Assembly (NCBI GenBank): GCA_003427395.1
Contig: BFEA01000080.1
Location: 2,993,040-3,027,342, forward strand
Direction of reading: 5' to 3'
Length of the DNA stretch: 34,303 bases
Origin: Chara braunii
Taxonomy: Eukaryota; Streptophyta; Charophyceae; Charales; Characeae
Shown here: positions 1 through 10,045 of the stretch, piece by piece
Layout: each line of letters opens with the position of its first letter
Numbering within the stretch: position 1 is the first letter of the stretch
Program-made: the position numbers and the translations under genes
Notes under the pieces: generated by a model
Database searches by the model: none
What the model was told of the DNA's origin: nothing
Seen by the model: the letters and a program-made list of their open reading frames with translations, nothing else

Positions 1-443
1 ATTGCAGGGGGTCGCCGCCCCCTCTCCATTCAGACATATACACACGCACACGCTTTTTTTTTTCATTTTTCGTCTCTAATATTCTAAAGGAAATAAAGGG
101 TTTCGCGTGATCGTCCCACGCGAGCCCTCGACCACAGTGTTGGGAAACGGCAGAACAAGCCCATGGGGCCCAGCAAGGAGCGGCCGAGCAATACGACGCA
201 CAACGGTAAGGAAATGGTCCGACGGGGGCGGGGCGGGGAGGCCAATGAAACGACGTAACGAGCGGGGGGTGGGCGAAACGGGTGCGGAACGATGTGACGT
301 GGTGGACGCGGTGTGAAACGGCAAAGGATAGCAATGTCATGGCAGCAGTGCGATGGAAAACTGCAGACGACATGGTTGTGATAGCAGCGGTGACACCGTC
401 GCGGCTTAGGCGATGCGACGTAATGGGACGTGATGACAAACAC
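1..443. other. Unassigned GC-rich flank
   Basis: No gene, RNA or known repeat recognised. The reading frames here are short, overlap on both strands and run into the following GA repeat. The first 60 bases carry a short C-rich stretch, a few CA units and a T run. Confidence 0.5.
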
Positions 444-448
444 AGAAA

Positions 449-489
449 GAGAGCGAGAGAGAGCGAGAGAGAGCGAGAGAGAGCGAGCG

Positions 490-560
<71 letters not shown>
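449..560. repeat. (GA)n microsatellite
   Basis: About 110 bases of GA units; the first half is interspersed with GAGC steps and the second half is almost pure. It reads as Arg-Glu on the + strand, so the open frame across it is not a gene. Confidence 0.95.
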
Positions 561-563
<3 letters not shown>

Positions 564-636
564 AGAGCGAGCCGGGCCGGGTGACGACACACGAAGACTG
601 AGCGCAAAGAGACGGCGCGTCCGGGCAGGGGGGAGA

Positions 637-740
637 GAGTGAGGTTGAGGGTGAGTAGAGCAGTGAGGGAGAGAGAGAGGAAATAAGCTCAGAGTGAGGT
701 TGATGGTGATCAAAGCAGTGAGGGAGAGAGAGAGAAAAAA
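637..740. repeat. Two-copy 55-bp tandem duplication
   Basis: The phrase GAGTGAGGTTGA followed by GGTGA, CAGTGAGGGA and a short GA run occurs at about 637 and again at about 692, giving a period of 55 bp with small differences. Non-coding as far as I can see. Confidence 0.7.
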
Positions 741-1067
741 ACTCACCTCATTTGCGTGGCGACGGACTCCAATCATCAACAGAGGGTGTGTTCATCAGCA
801 GAGGGCCCGACGCGGGAGGACGACGACCGACAACCCACTTGACCGCCATGGCCGACCACGGTGCGTGGCCGCTTTGCACCTTCTGCCTTCTCGCCCCTCT
901 CCCTCTCTCTCTCTCTTTCTATCTTAGTGTCTCTCTCTCTCTCTCGGCCTGCCTGCTCCATGTTCCCCCTTCCCGTCGGTTGTCCACCCCGCTGATCCCA
1001 ACTCCCCTTATGCTGATTCCGTACCCCGCCGATCCCGACTCCCCTCATGCTCCTCGTGGCTGCTACA

Positions 1068-1068
<1 letters not shown>
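741..1068. other. Unassigned stretch with CT runs
   Basis: No gene recognised. It contains interrupted CT runs near 898-945 and a small internal duplication near 990-1050, where the phrases CCGCTGATCCCAACTCCCC and CCGCCGATCCCGACTCCCC stand about 35 bp apart. Confidence 0.4.

Positions 1069-1164
<96 letters not shown>
1069..1164. repeat. Compound (TG)n-(GA)n microsatellite
   Basis: About 54 bases of TG units (one TATG interruption) pass directly into about 42 bases of GA units, which run into the assembly gap. The Cys-Val and Arg-Glu runs predicted here are repeat translations. Confidence 0.95.
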
Positions 1165-2030
1165 NNNNNNNNNNNNNNNNNNNNNNNNNNNNNNNNNNNN
1201 NNNNNNNNNNNNNNNNNNNNNNNNNNNNNNNNNNNNNNNNNNNNNNNNNNNNNNNNNNNNNNNNNNNNNNNNNNNNNNNNNNNNNNNNNNNNNNNNNNNN
1301 NNNNNNNNNNNNNNNNNNNNNNNNNNNNNNNNNNNNNNNNNNNNNNNNNNNNNNNNNNNNNNNNNNNNNNNNNNNNNNNNNNNNNNNNNNNNNNNNNNNN
1401 NNNNNNNNNNNNNNNNNNNNNNNNNNNNNNNNNNNNNNNNNNNNNNNNNNNNNNNNNNNNNNNNNNNNNNNNNNNNNNNNNNNNNNNNNNNNNNNNNNNN
1501 NNNNNNNNNNNNNNNNNNNNNNNNNNNNNNNNNNNNNNNNNNNNNNNNNNNNNNNNNNNNNNNNNNNNNNNNNNNNNNNNNNNNNNNNNNNNNNNNNNNN
1601 NNNNNNNNNNNNNNNNNNNNNNNNNNNNNNNNNNNNNNNNNNNNNNNNNNNNNNNNNNNNNNNNNNNNNNNNNNNNNNNNNNNNNNNNNNNNNNNNNNNN
1701 NNNNNNNNNNNNNNNNNNNNNNNNNNNNNNNNNNNNNNNNNNNNNNNNNNNNNNNNNNNNNNNNNNNNNNNNNNNNNNNNNNNNNNNNNNNNNNNNNNNN
1801 NNNNNNNNNNNNNNNNNNNNNNNNNNNNNNNNNNNNNNNNNNNNNNNNNNNNNNNNNNNNNNNNNNNNNNNNNNNNNNNNNNNNNNNNNNNNNNNNNNNN
1901 NNNNNNNNNNNNNNNNNNNNNNNNNNNNNNNNNNNNNNNNNNNNNNNNNNNNNNNNNNNNNNNNNNNNNNNNNNNNNNNNNNNNNNNNNNNNNNNNNNNN
2001 NNNNNNNNNNNNNNNNNNNNNNNNNNNNNN
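1165..2030. other. Assembly gap (866 Ns)
   Basis: Unbroken run of N with GA repeats on both edges. The scaffold was evidently closed across a GA microsatellite that short reads could not cross. Open frames spanning it are artefacts. Confidence 1.
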
Positions 2031-2090
2031 GAGAGAGAGAGAGAGAGAGAGAGAGACACTGAGAGAGAGAGAGAGAAAGAGAGAGAGAAG
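2031..2090. repeat. (GA)n microsatellite, far side of the gap
   Basis: GA units with two short interruptions, continuing the repeat that enters the gap on the left. Confidence 0.95.
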
Positions 2091-2109
2091 CAGTGTGACG
2101 CGGGGCGAT

Positions 2110-2304
2110 CCAGAGGAGGGCAGGAATCGGAACGACCGGAATCAGCATGACGAGGTCGACAATCCACCGGAAGGCACTTCGATGTCCAGGCCACGTGGAC
2201 ATAATCAACATCGGGGAAATCGGGATCACCGGGTTGGGCACACACTACATATTTTCATGTTGCAGCGATAAATTCATTAGATTATGTTAATCCTCTCCAT
2301 AGAC

Positions 2305-2346
<42 letters not shown>

Positions 2347-2560
2347 TGGGATGCGCGGAATCGGGATGACGCAAGTCGGGATGGGCGGGGTCCACGATAA
2401 ACCGAAAGGAGAAAGACGGAGTGGGCGCTTCCATGTCCCGGCGATGTGCACAGAATCAAGATGGGGCGAGCCGGGATCGGCAAGGTGGACCAACACTACA
2501 GTGTATATTTCCATGTTGTGACTGTATTCGTTCGATTTTGTTGATCCTATCAATGGAAGT
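2110..2560. repeat. Diverged tandem repeat, period about 251 bp
   Basis: Two units share, in order, GGGATGACG-type phrases, a CCGGAAGG/CCGAAAGG block, a TTCGATGTCC/TTCCATGTCC block, CGGGATC and ACACTACA. ACACTACA lies at 2242 and again at 2493, giving the period of 251. Each unit ends in the 60-bp microsatellite-linked motif and a CT run. Confidence 0.65.
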
Positions 2561-2635
2561 GCTCTCGCTCTCTCCGTGAGAAATGGAATAAATCTTCCGC
2601 TACGACATCGTAATATACACCCCTACACGTGTGTG

Positions 2636-2640
<5 letters not shown>

Positions 2641-2721
<81 letters not shown>

Positions 2722-2805
2722 TCTCTCTCTATATATATATACATATTTCCACGTTGTCGCGATAGAGTCGTTAGATTTCGCTGATCCTATCGACACACAC
2801 ACACA

Positions 2806-2838
<33 letters not shown>

Positions 2839-2840
2839 GT
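2641..2840. repeat. (CT)n and (CA)n microsatellites
   Basis: CT units at 2641-2706, CA at 2707-2720, a short CT and TA run to about 2740, then CA units at 2793-2838. The arrays are separated by copies of the 60-bp motif. Confidence 0.9.
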
Positions 2841-3076
2841 GTAGCAGTGTATATTTCGATGTTGTACCGGAAGATTCATTCAATTTCTCGGAGAGAGAGA
2901 GAGTAAGTGTATGATCCTGTCGATGGAAGTGCTCTCTCTCTCTCTCTCTCTTTCTCTCTCACTCACTCACACACTCACACACACACACAAATCGAATGAA
3001 TCCTCCGCTGCAACATCGAAATCTGCATTGTTGCACCTGTGTGTGTGTGTGTGTGTGTGTTTGTGGAGCTGACACC

Positions 3077-3162
3077 GAATTATTTGCTCTGCGTCTTGAT
3101 TGCCGGGACACAGAGAGAGATAGACTGCATTCGTTCAATTTTCCTCATATTTTGATCAGAAT

Positions 3163-3205
<43 letters not shown>

Positions 3206-3360
3206 CAACAAATCCCCCCCCCCCCCCCAAATAGACAGAGAGAGACACACACATAAAATCAAAAAGTTGCCATCGAATTATTTGCTCTTTGTCTTGATTG
3301 CCAGGAGACACAGAGAGACAAAAAGAAATACAGACACAATACATTCGCTCGATTTTGCTC
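3077..3360. repeat. Two-copy duplication, period about 198 bp
   Basis: GAATTATTTGCTCT followed by GTCTTGATTGCC and a GACACAGAGAGA run is found at 3077 and again at 3275, each followed by a partial copy of the 60-bp motif. CT units at about 3164-3199 and a C run at about 3215-3228 lie between. Confidence 0.65.
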
Positions 3361-3380
3361 ATCCTTTCCATAAAAAGTTC

Positions 3381-3776
3381 CCTTTCTCTGTGGATTTGCC
3401 TCTCATCCCTTCGATAGAACTGCCCTCTTTCTCCGTGTGTCTCTCTCTCTTTCGCCCATTTTTTATTTTTTTTTTGCGTAATATTTCTTCAATATTTCAA
3501 ATTGTTTTTTCTTGATGGACATCAACAATGTAACAAAATTGTCGGTGATTACGTCTGATTATCTCCATGTTGCTCCGGAAAAAAAAATTGCTCATTCTCA
3601 TTTTTTCCCCCGTATTTTTTCTTGAAGACCGGAATATGACCTTTTTTTTTTTTTTTTTAAATCCGCCTACAAATGTACCACCGAACACCACTCGCTTTCT
3701 TACACACGTGCTTTTTGTTGCTGTGTATTTTGTGTCTCTGCCATGTTCTCCTTTGCTTTTCCGTCACCCAGTCCCT
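3381..3776. other. T-rich stretch without a gene
   Basis: Pyrimidine- and A/T-rich sequence with homopolymer runs. A weak further echo of the 60-bp motif (TCTCCATGTTGCTCCGG) sits near 3560-3580. It ends in a pyrimidine tract followed by CACCCAG just before the Helitron reading frame begins, which could be an intron end or chance. Confidence 0.4.
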
Positions 3777-3782
3777 CCTCTT

Positions 3783-4061
3783 CTAGCAGCCGAAGCATCC
3801 CGTGCCGCCGAACAAAGAGCACGTGAACGTCATAGACTGCAACAACAACATTACAGACATGCACACATTGAACACATACAACCGCGCATCAATGCTGCAC
3901 GCACATACACCGCCACACTCATCATCCAACACATTTTCATCGTCGTCGTCGCCCTCGGCAACAAAACACCATGTGTGCACTGCGCGGCACATAAATGGCA
4001 ACATGAGCACCCCTGGACCCTGCTCTGCTACCGACACAGCAAAATCAAACCAACCCTTTGA
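3783..4061 (+). pseudogene. Helitron copy 1: N-terminal segment with CxHC zinc finger
   Basis: An Arg/Gln/Glu-rich start (AAEASRAAEQRARERHRLQQ) is followed by CVHCAAHKW and LLCYRHSKI. This matches the CxHCGAxxW...CC..GK finger near the N-terminus of Helitron RepHel proteins, although the second cysteine pair is reduced to one Cys. The finger is thought to aid DNA binding. Helitron 2 in this window carries the same finger (CKHCGAKLW). The frame closes at 4061 and similarity resumes in another frame, so a frameshift separates it from the next segment. The lower limit is set by the first residues that look like Helitron protein; a true start codon is not evident. Confidence 0.7.
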
Positions 4062-4242
4062 CAATATTCTTCACCTAGAACACCTGAGCACAAAATAATC
4101 CACTTATAGGAATCTGACACCCCGCACGACAGGCTTTTGCGGTTGCGTGCCCGTCAATTTAACAACGCCCTTGCACTCGGATCCCAAAACACCAAAGAAA
4201 CACAATTCCCTCTTGGTGCTTGACCAGGTATGCTGCGAATAG

Positions 4243-4815
4243 AAGGCCAACTTTGACAATCCACACCTTGGCTGCGAGCCTGCATTTGCACAAATATACG
4301 TTTACGATCCAGAAGACGAACATGGTGCAACACTTCTTCGCCTGAACCGCCTTGACCCCCCTACCGATACACCCCTTGCAACTGTTCGTACAATCAAATA
4401 CCTCCTGCGAAAATTCCATAGACTTTTTCGCGCATGTAATCACTGGGTCCGCGATTTCATCACCATTTTTAAAATGCCAGAGGAAATGATACATGATCGC
4501 CACATTGTGATCAACCCTGATGCCCGTCCGATCGGTCAATGCGAACGCCGATACAACAAACTTGAAGGCCTCAAAGAGTTGTGTCTTCTTATGCATGATC
4601 AACCTGTCAATCGAGAAATCACAATCCACAAACATGTTGGCGAGGTTCTCCCGATTGTCGAAACATATCGCACTTTTGACCCTCTTCATTATGTTATCCT
4701 CTTTCCTGCCGGTGAGGATGGTTGGACACCTGATACCGATGTTGACAATGAATCAAAACCCAATCTATTACGGCACGAGAATTCTACGCTTTCCACCTCA
4801 ACACACTCGACATAG
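4243..4815 (+). pseudogene. Helitron copy 1: pre-Rep region
   Basis: The frame is open from a TAG at 4240 to 4815. The readable protein has the order usual upstream of the Rep domain: FAQIYVYDPEDEH, then a long helical stretch ending DFITIF, then INPDARP, then HYVILFPAGEDGW. The last phrase corresponds to the FPHGDDGW-like block of Helitron proteins. A remnant of the preceding region (QFNNALALGSQ) is visible in a different frame near 4155-4200. Similarity shifts frame near 4760-4790, where the next segment takes over. The long open frame on the opposite strand at 4159-4689 is a shadow of this one. Confidence 0.75.
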
Positions 4816-5461
4816 AAAGAATGGATGTGGACTTTTTCAAAAATATGTTTGCATGGCATTCGCAAAAATCGAAAACGGTCGCCTCCTATACAATCGTCTC
4901 CACCAAAGTGAAATTCGTGCAGACATATACCAAAATCTTCGTGATCATGTTATGCAACACGACAATGCCGAGAATGTCGGCCAATGAATCATTCTCCCCG
5001 GAACCTTCATTGTAGGACCGCACGATATGCACCGACGATACCAAGACGCAATGGCTAGTGTCCAAGAGTTTGGGCCACCAGACTTTTTTTTTACTTTCAC
5101 GTGCAACCCGCATTGGCCCGAAATCGAGACTGCCCTATTTCCAAATCAACAACCATCAGACCGACCAGACCTACTCGCACGTGTTTTTAAAGGTTACTTA
5201 CGACAATTGATTCATGACATACACTCGACCCACAATTTTGGAGCAACGACTACATATACATTTGTCATCGAGTTTCAGAAACACGGTTTGCGACACGCCC
5301 ACATAATAGTCATTTTAAAAGAAGACAAAAAAAGTGTCACACCTGAACAATTTGACTCTGTCGTTTCCGCAGAACTCCCAGCGAATCCCGCTCTACGAGA
5401 GATCGTCTTAACACACATGATCCATAACCCGTGCGGCTATGAACACTTTCTGCATGCATAA
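4751..5461 (+). pseudogene. Helitron copy 1: Rep nuclease, first part (HUH motif)
   Basis: This frame carries the block CGLFQKYVCMAFAKIEN, then an in-frame TGA at 4985 where Helitron proteins usually have a basic residue, then ILPGTFIVGP, HRRYQDAMA and FFTFTCNPHWPEIE (Rep motif 1 region). It continues to GLRHAHIIVIL, the two-histidine HUH motif that coordinates the catalytic metal. The usual Pro before the first His is Arg here. HNPCGYEH follows, and the frame ends at 5461 because of a frameshift at about 5445-5455. In a live element this domain would nick one strand at the transposon end. Confidence 0.85.
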
Positions 5462-6161
5462 TGAATCCTGCACACGGTTTTTCCCCAAATACTTTTCTGA
5501 GCGTACAACATGGAATGAAGACACCGGATATCCTATTTACCGTCGCCGCACATCCAACGATGGAGGAATAGTCGTCGGCCGTGGCAACGATGAACTCAAC
5601 AATTCATGGGTTGTTTGTTGGGTTGTCCCTTACAACCCTTACGTGCTCCTTCGATATCGCACACACTTTAACGTCGAAATTTGTGCATTAACCGCCGCAT
5701 GTCCATACATGTTTGAATATATCTTAAAAGACCCAGACAGAGCAATGGTCGTTGAAGCAATAAACATGGAAGATGAGATTCAAGCATACCAAGACATGAG
5801 AACAATTGGCGGTGCCGAATCCTGCTGGCGCATTTTTGATTTCCCTATGTCCGAACGTTACACCCCTGTTTCCTCGCTACCTGTTTATGTTGAAAACCGC
5901 CAACGAGTATACTTTCACCAACGACAAGCCGAACGCATTGGATGAGCCCCGACCCCGGAAACTGAACTCACATCATGGTTCAAATGGAATGCTGCACATC
6001 TATATGCCCCTGATGACATAAAACCTTTGTACAAAGATATGATCCGCCGTTTTCGCTTTGACAAAAAAACAAAATGAAGGATTGTTCAACAACGTACAAC
6101 AAACACAATTGGCCGAATACACACCATCTACCCCAACGTAGGCGATACATTTTACCTTCGT
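5439..6161 (+). pseudogene. Helitron copy 1: Rep nuclease, second part (tyrosines) and linker
   Basis: After the frameshift the Rep domain continues with CTRFFPKYF, DGGIVVGRG, VVPYNPYVLLRY and YMFEYILK. The two spaced tyrosines of YxxxYxxK correspond to the catalytic pair of Helitron Rep proteins, one of which attacks the DNA. ESCWRIFDFP and LTSWF follow. Two in-frame TGA codons (5943 and 6075) interrupt this frame at positions that read as Arg if CGA is assumed. The same frame runs on without a shift into the helicase segment. Confidence 0.85.
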
Positions 6162-7489
6162 ATGCTCCTTTTGTCACCGCACTCTCGTGGCGCTGCAAGT
6201 TTCGAAAATCTCCGCACTGTTGGTGCTGAAATTCATCCCACATATCAATCCGCCTGCAAAGCACTCGACCTCTTGAACGACAACACACAATTTGACGCAG
6301 TTCTACAAGACGCGATTCTCACCTCACCATCATCTATGGTTCGTGACCTCTTCGTTCATATTATTCTACATTGCGCTCTCGCTGTTCCTAATGAATTTTT
6401 TGAAACCTATTGGCAGCAAACGATTAACGACTTCCACAGAGATCTCGCCAATGCACACGTTCCACTCCCAATCATTAGAGCCTTACTCTTGCTCGACATT
6501 GAAAGCCGCTTACAAAAAGAGGGCAAAGAGTTGGATGATGCCGGCCTCGCAACACCACCACCAGCAGACAAAGAACAAGTTGATGGCCTCACCGAACGAC
6601 CACGCCGCCAAGGCATCCCACTCATCATCGAGGATGAATTTTTGTACGATAAACACCACCTCCAATGCACACTCGATTCCGACCTCCCACGCTTACGTTC
6701 CTCTCAACATGCAATTTTTCAATGTGTCACCCAAGCTGTTGAAAACAAAGAGCCTCTTTGTTTCTTCGTCGACGCACCTGCTGGCACAGACAAAATATTC
6801 TGCTTCAACACAATCCTTGCACATATTCGCACCCATGACCAAGTCGCGCTTGCCGTGGCCTCCAGCGGTATTGCTACCACCTTATTAGACGGTGGACGAA
6901 CATTCCACTTACGCTTCAAAGCACCACTCACCCCCACCACTACGTCCACATTAGATATTCCCAAACAATTTGCACTCGCCCAACTTATCCGCATGGTTGT
7001 TCTGATCCACTGGGATGAAGCACCCATGATACACAAATTCCATATTGAAGCTTTGGATAGAACATTACAAGACATTTGTTCTTCCTCGCTTTCATTCGGT
7101 GGAAAAGTTTTTGTTCTCTCCTTCCTGTTATTACTAAAACGACACGCACACAAACTGTAGATGCGTGCATAAAATCCTTATTTCTTTGGCAACACTTCCG
7201 CACAATGCATCTTTCTAAAAACATGCGTGTCCTGACACAAATCAATATTGTTGCCGGACATAACTATGATGAATGGTTACTCACACTCGGAAACGGTCAA
7301 ATTGAACAAGCACACAATGCACCTTTGAATACCATTCCCCTTAAATCTTATATACATCGACTTCTGCCCCAGCTGTTGCTTTCCCTAAAAGTTCCGCAAC
7401 CACCACAACATCTACATCGACAACAGCATCAACACCTGCTCCCACTGCTGCACCCCCTGCTTCATCCACACCGTCACAAATCATTGTAA
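6162..7489 (+). pseudogene. Helitron copy 1: PIF1-like helicase, damaged
   Basis: The linker block YLRMLLLSPHSRGAASFENL (from just before 6162) leads to the helicase. The Walker A position reads APAGTDKIF instead of the family's GTGKT. Motif Ia is AVASSGIATTLL with GGRTFHLRFKAPL, and Walker B is LIHWDEAPM. After FGGKVFVL the expected GGDFRQ block (motif III) is missing and the frame shifts near 7118. The second frame resumes at LPVITKTTRTQ, DACIKS and LSKNMRV. Motifs IV to VI are not seen. The broken Walker A alone should abolish ATP hydrolysis. Similarity fades near 7330, after which the frame is low-complexity. Confidence 0.85.
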
Positions 7490-8290
7490 TTCATAACATC
7501 AACAACGCTCTCTACTACCACAACCACATCCGCACCCGCTTCTTCCATATCTTCACACCTCGCAACCGCTCCAACACTCACTGCCTCAACTTTGCCATCC
7601 TCCTCACAACATCTGACCTCTTCGCAGTCCGATCTTGAGGACAACACCCTCGTTCACCTCCCCATTCCCTCATTCGACACCTGAATCCCTCTCATCAACC
7701 CTAATAACATCAATCACATTATCAACCAGCTCCTCTGGGAAAACTTCCTTGCTATCAACCATGCTGCCTTTTCACCTCACCTCTACGACTTCTTCGACAT
7801 TTACAAACAAAATCCTCCGCTGTCTGGACCCTCACTCACATTCCAACATCCATTTCACACAAATGAAAAGCTTCATGCTAAAAAGCGTCAATAACGACTA
7901 CAAAAAAATTCGCTCCCCCATTTTCAGTCGCCCCCACTACCAGTGCGACCGGATTACAACCGCCTACCACAAACACTCCTTCATCGCTTCTATTCCACCA
8001 CCTCTGCGCCCTCCGCTTCAGCCTCACACAATCCGTGAGACCGATCCCCTTTGGTGGCTCCCTCTTGAACTCTGGGGCACAACCCGTTCCACTGCCATCA
8101 TCCACGACATACTCACATCCCCCCTCACACGCGACATATATAACATACCGCACACATCGCGCACGTGGGACTACCTTTACTACCTCATCCTCCTCCACCA
8201 CCAACAAACCCATCGCCCACTCCCTCCCTTTCCCACCTTCAGATCTCACATCATCAACCGTGCTGTTGCATACCTCCAAGCAAACTAAAC
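7490..8290 (+). other. Unassigned Pro/Ser/Thr-rich reading frames after Helitron 1
   Basis: The sequence is very poor in G on the + strand and open in more than one frame, including a 217-codon frame at 7635-8288. The early part gives Thr/Ser/Pro-rich translation. Near 7640-7860 a different frame reads more like protein (INPNNINHIINQLLW, HLYDFFDIYKQNP) but has an in-frame stop. It could be the eroded remainder of the Helitron polypeptide, a captured fragment, or chance openness caused by base composition. I recognise no family. Confidence 0.25.
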
Positions 8291-9410
8291 ACATTACATA
8301 ATTTTAACAGAACCACTCTTTGTTCACTTGAACCGTTTTATCCCTCACACTCTCAAACCGTTCACAGTTAGACACTTTTTTTCCGACTTAGTCATTGAGT
8401 CCAACATGATTTAGTAATTCAAGGACCCTTTCTGACCAACACAAACCTTTAAGATGATGACTCGAAAAATTGAAATGCCTTTTTAGTGCACGTTCGATAC
8501 AAAGTGTGGGTGTTAAAGGTGAGTGAAGGTTAAGTTGGAAAAGCCAACTTGTTATCATAGGATAACAACATATAGTCTTAGATGAACTCGTAACGAGTCC
8601 TTTTGCAATAATCTCTTAGTAAAGATGACTAATAGCATTTTCAAACCTTGACGTGTCAAGAAAAAAAATCGCAAGGTGCAGTGGCTGAAGTAACCAAAGT
8701 TTTTGACAGTGTTTTCATCTCTACATCTCATTGGACCAACTGCCTTTGAACAGAGTTACCTCTCAAATGATGATCTCCCATTAAAATAGATGAAGGAGTA
8801 ACAATGCTCGATTTACTAACGTGCCAACTACGACCGTCCAAAATATTGTAACTAATGTCGAGATTGAATCATGACTTACTGACCATAATAGTATTCGTAT
8901 ATGTGCACAAAAGTGATATCAACAACCTTTCACTGTGACAAAGCGCATCAACTTCCTTAATAAACAATAATAGCGATTACCTCGTTATGCACAGTAGCCA
9001 TCAACTTGGAGGGGCATATTTGTCAAAGAAGTATCCAATCAGGTCATCATAATATAACATAAGACTACGACAATGACCTTCGCAACCTTTATCAGAAACA
9101 CTAGTGTCAATGATATTCTATGAATATAGCGACAGTTAGTAGCCTACGCCACCTAATCTTACAATGACAACCAACGGTTACTTCAACAGAAAGATATAGT
9201 CCAAGTACCACATCACATGTTAATGGATAAATAACGACATAAATGATAATTGCACAAAGTATTCACGCATCCCGACACCAGGTAAGTTAATGCATGTTTT
9301 TATTTCTCCTTCTACCTTTTTTTACCATTTTTTCTTTCCCTACGTTCTCACCACTCAGTTAGTGACAAACCTATCGTATAGTAATGCATTTGGCAGTACT
9401 GATGATCAAG
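8291..9410. other. No recognisable gene
   Basis: Mixed-composition DNA with frequent stops in all frames. No Helitron 3' hairpin with CTRRT, no long terminal repeat and no RNA gene was recognised. Confidence 0.45.
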
Positions 9411-9416
9411 ACCAAT

Positions 9417-9417
<1 letters not shown>

Positions 9418-9461
<44 letters not shown>

Positions 9462-9471
9462 TTAATAATTA
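9418..9471. repeat. (AAT)n microsatellite
   Basis: About 16 AAT units with small interruptions at the right end; it gives the poly-Asn run in one frame. Confidence 0.95.
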
Positions 9472-9662
9472 ATAATATAAGTACTAAATAATATATTCAT
9501 GTTATCTTTCTAATGAAACAAAATACCACCGGGGTACTGTTTATACCAGCAGCAGTGCAGCAACGACAATCGTTGTCTACAATAACGGAAGTTACAGACC
9601 ACAACAATGGTACCTTACAGAAAGAAGGTTAACAACAGTCGTATTTTTCATCACCACTTCAG

Positions 9663-9833
9663 GATACCCTTCACCACTTAAGCCTGCCTAAACAGGTGGT
9701 TTTCAGGGTCTTCGGACCTTCACCACTTCAGGACCATTCAAGTCTGAAAATCCTGAATGGTCCTGAAGTGGTGAAAGCTCCGAAGACCCTGAAAACCATC
9801 TGTTTAGGCAGGCTGCATCCTCAAGTGGTGAAG
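9663..9833. repeat. Foldback (inverted) repeat, ~70-bp arms
   Basis: The left arm at about 9671-9740 is matched by the reverse complement of about 9755-9830, leaving a loop of roughly 14 bases. Shared blocks include GCCTGCCTAAACAG, GGTTTTCAGGGTCTTCGGA and TTCACCACTTCAGGACCATT. Small indels separate the arms elsewhere. The structure resembles a foldback or MITE-like element; no target-site duplication was identified. Confidence 0.8.
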
Positions 9834-9835
9834 AG

Positions 9836-10045
9836 TGGTTTTCATGGTCTTCAGACCTTTCACCACTTAAGGATCATTTAGGATTTTCAGACTGCCCAAA
9901 ACTCTCACTTGACCACTTCAGGACACCTTTCACCACTTAAGGATACAACTTGCATAAACATGTGGTTTTCAGGGTCTTCGGATCTTTCACCACTTCAGGA
10001 CCATTCAGAATTTTCAGACTGCCAAAAACTCTCACTTCAAAATTT
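9836..10045 (+). repeat. Dispersed direct copies of the foldback arm
   Basis: Two further copies of the arm occur in direct orientation, at about 9836-9915 and 9961-10035. Each contains GGTTTTCA, GGTCTTC, TTTCACCACTT and TTTTCAGACTGCC followed by AAAACTCTCACTT. They show that the sequence is a repeat family and not a single palindrome. Confidence 0.7.

Larger units (their letters stand above)
2248..3380. repeat. Cluster 1 of a ~60-bp motif interleaved with microsatellites
   Basis: The core reads roughly GTATATTTCCATGTTG, AGCGGTAGATTCATTCGATT, TTGTTGATCCTATCGATGG, AAGT. Forward copies start near 2248, 2501, 2741 and 2847, with partial ones near 3125 and 3336. Reverse-complement copies lie near 2581-2625 and 2993-3040. 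Each copy abuts a (CT)n, (CA)n or (GA)n run, and the copy at 2847 is split internally by a short GA run. A second cluster lies at 16513-17013. Confidence 0.7.
3780..7490 (+). mobile_element. Helitron copy 1, decayed RepHel coding region
   Basis: Rolling-circle transposon of the Helitron class. Its single large protein joins an HUH-type Rep nuclease to a PIF1-family helicase. The domain order seen is zinc finger, pre-Rep region, Rep motifs, linker, helicase motifs I to III region, spread over several frames. In-frame TGA codons at 4985, 5943 and 6075 and at least four frameshifts show it is dead. Typical Helitron ends (5' TC, 3' hairpin plus CTRRT) were not found, so the limits are those of recognisable coding sequence only. 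Confidence 0.9.

Noticed and set aside
752-2245. Long open frames of 367-489 codons on both strands
   Set aside because: They are mostly runs of N plus GA/TG microsatellite translation (Arg-Glu, Cys-Val). No real coding sequence.
4159-4689. 176-codon minus-strand frame
   Set aside because: It is antisense to the Helitron 1 pre-Rep region, which has clear family blocks on the + strand.
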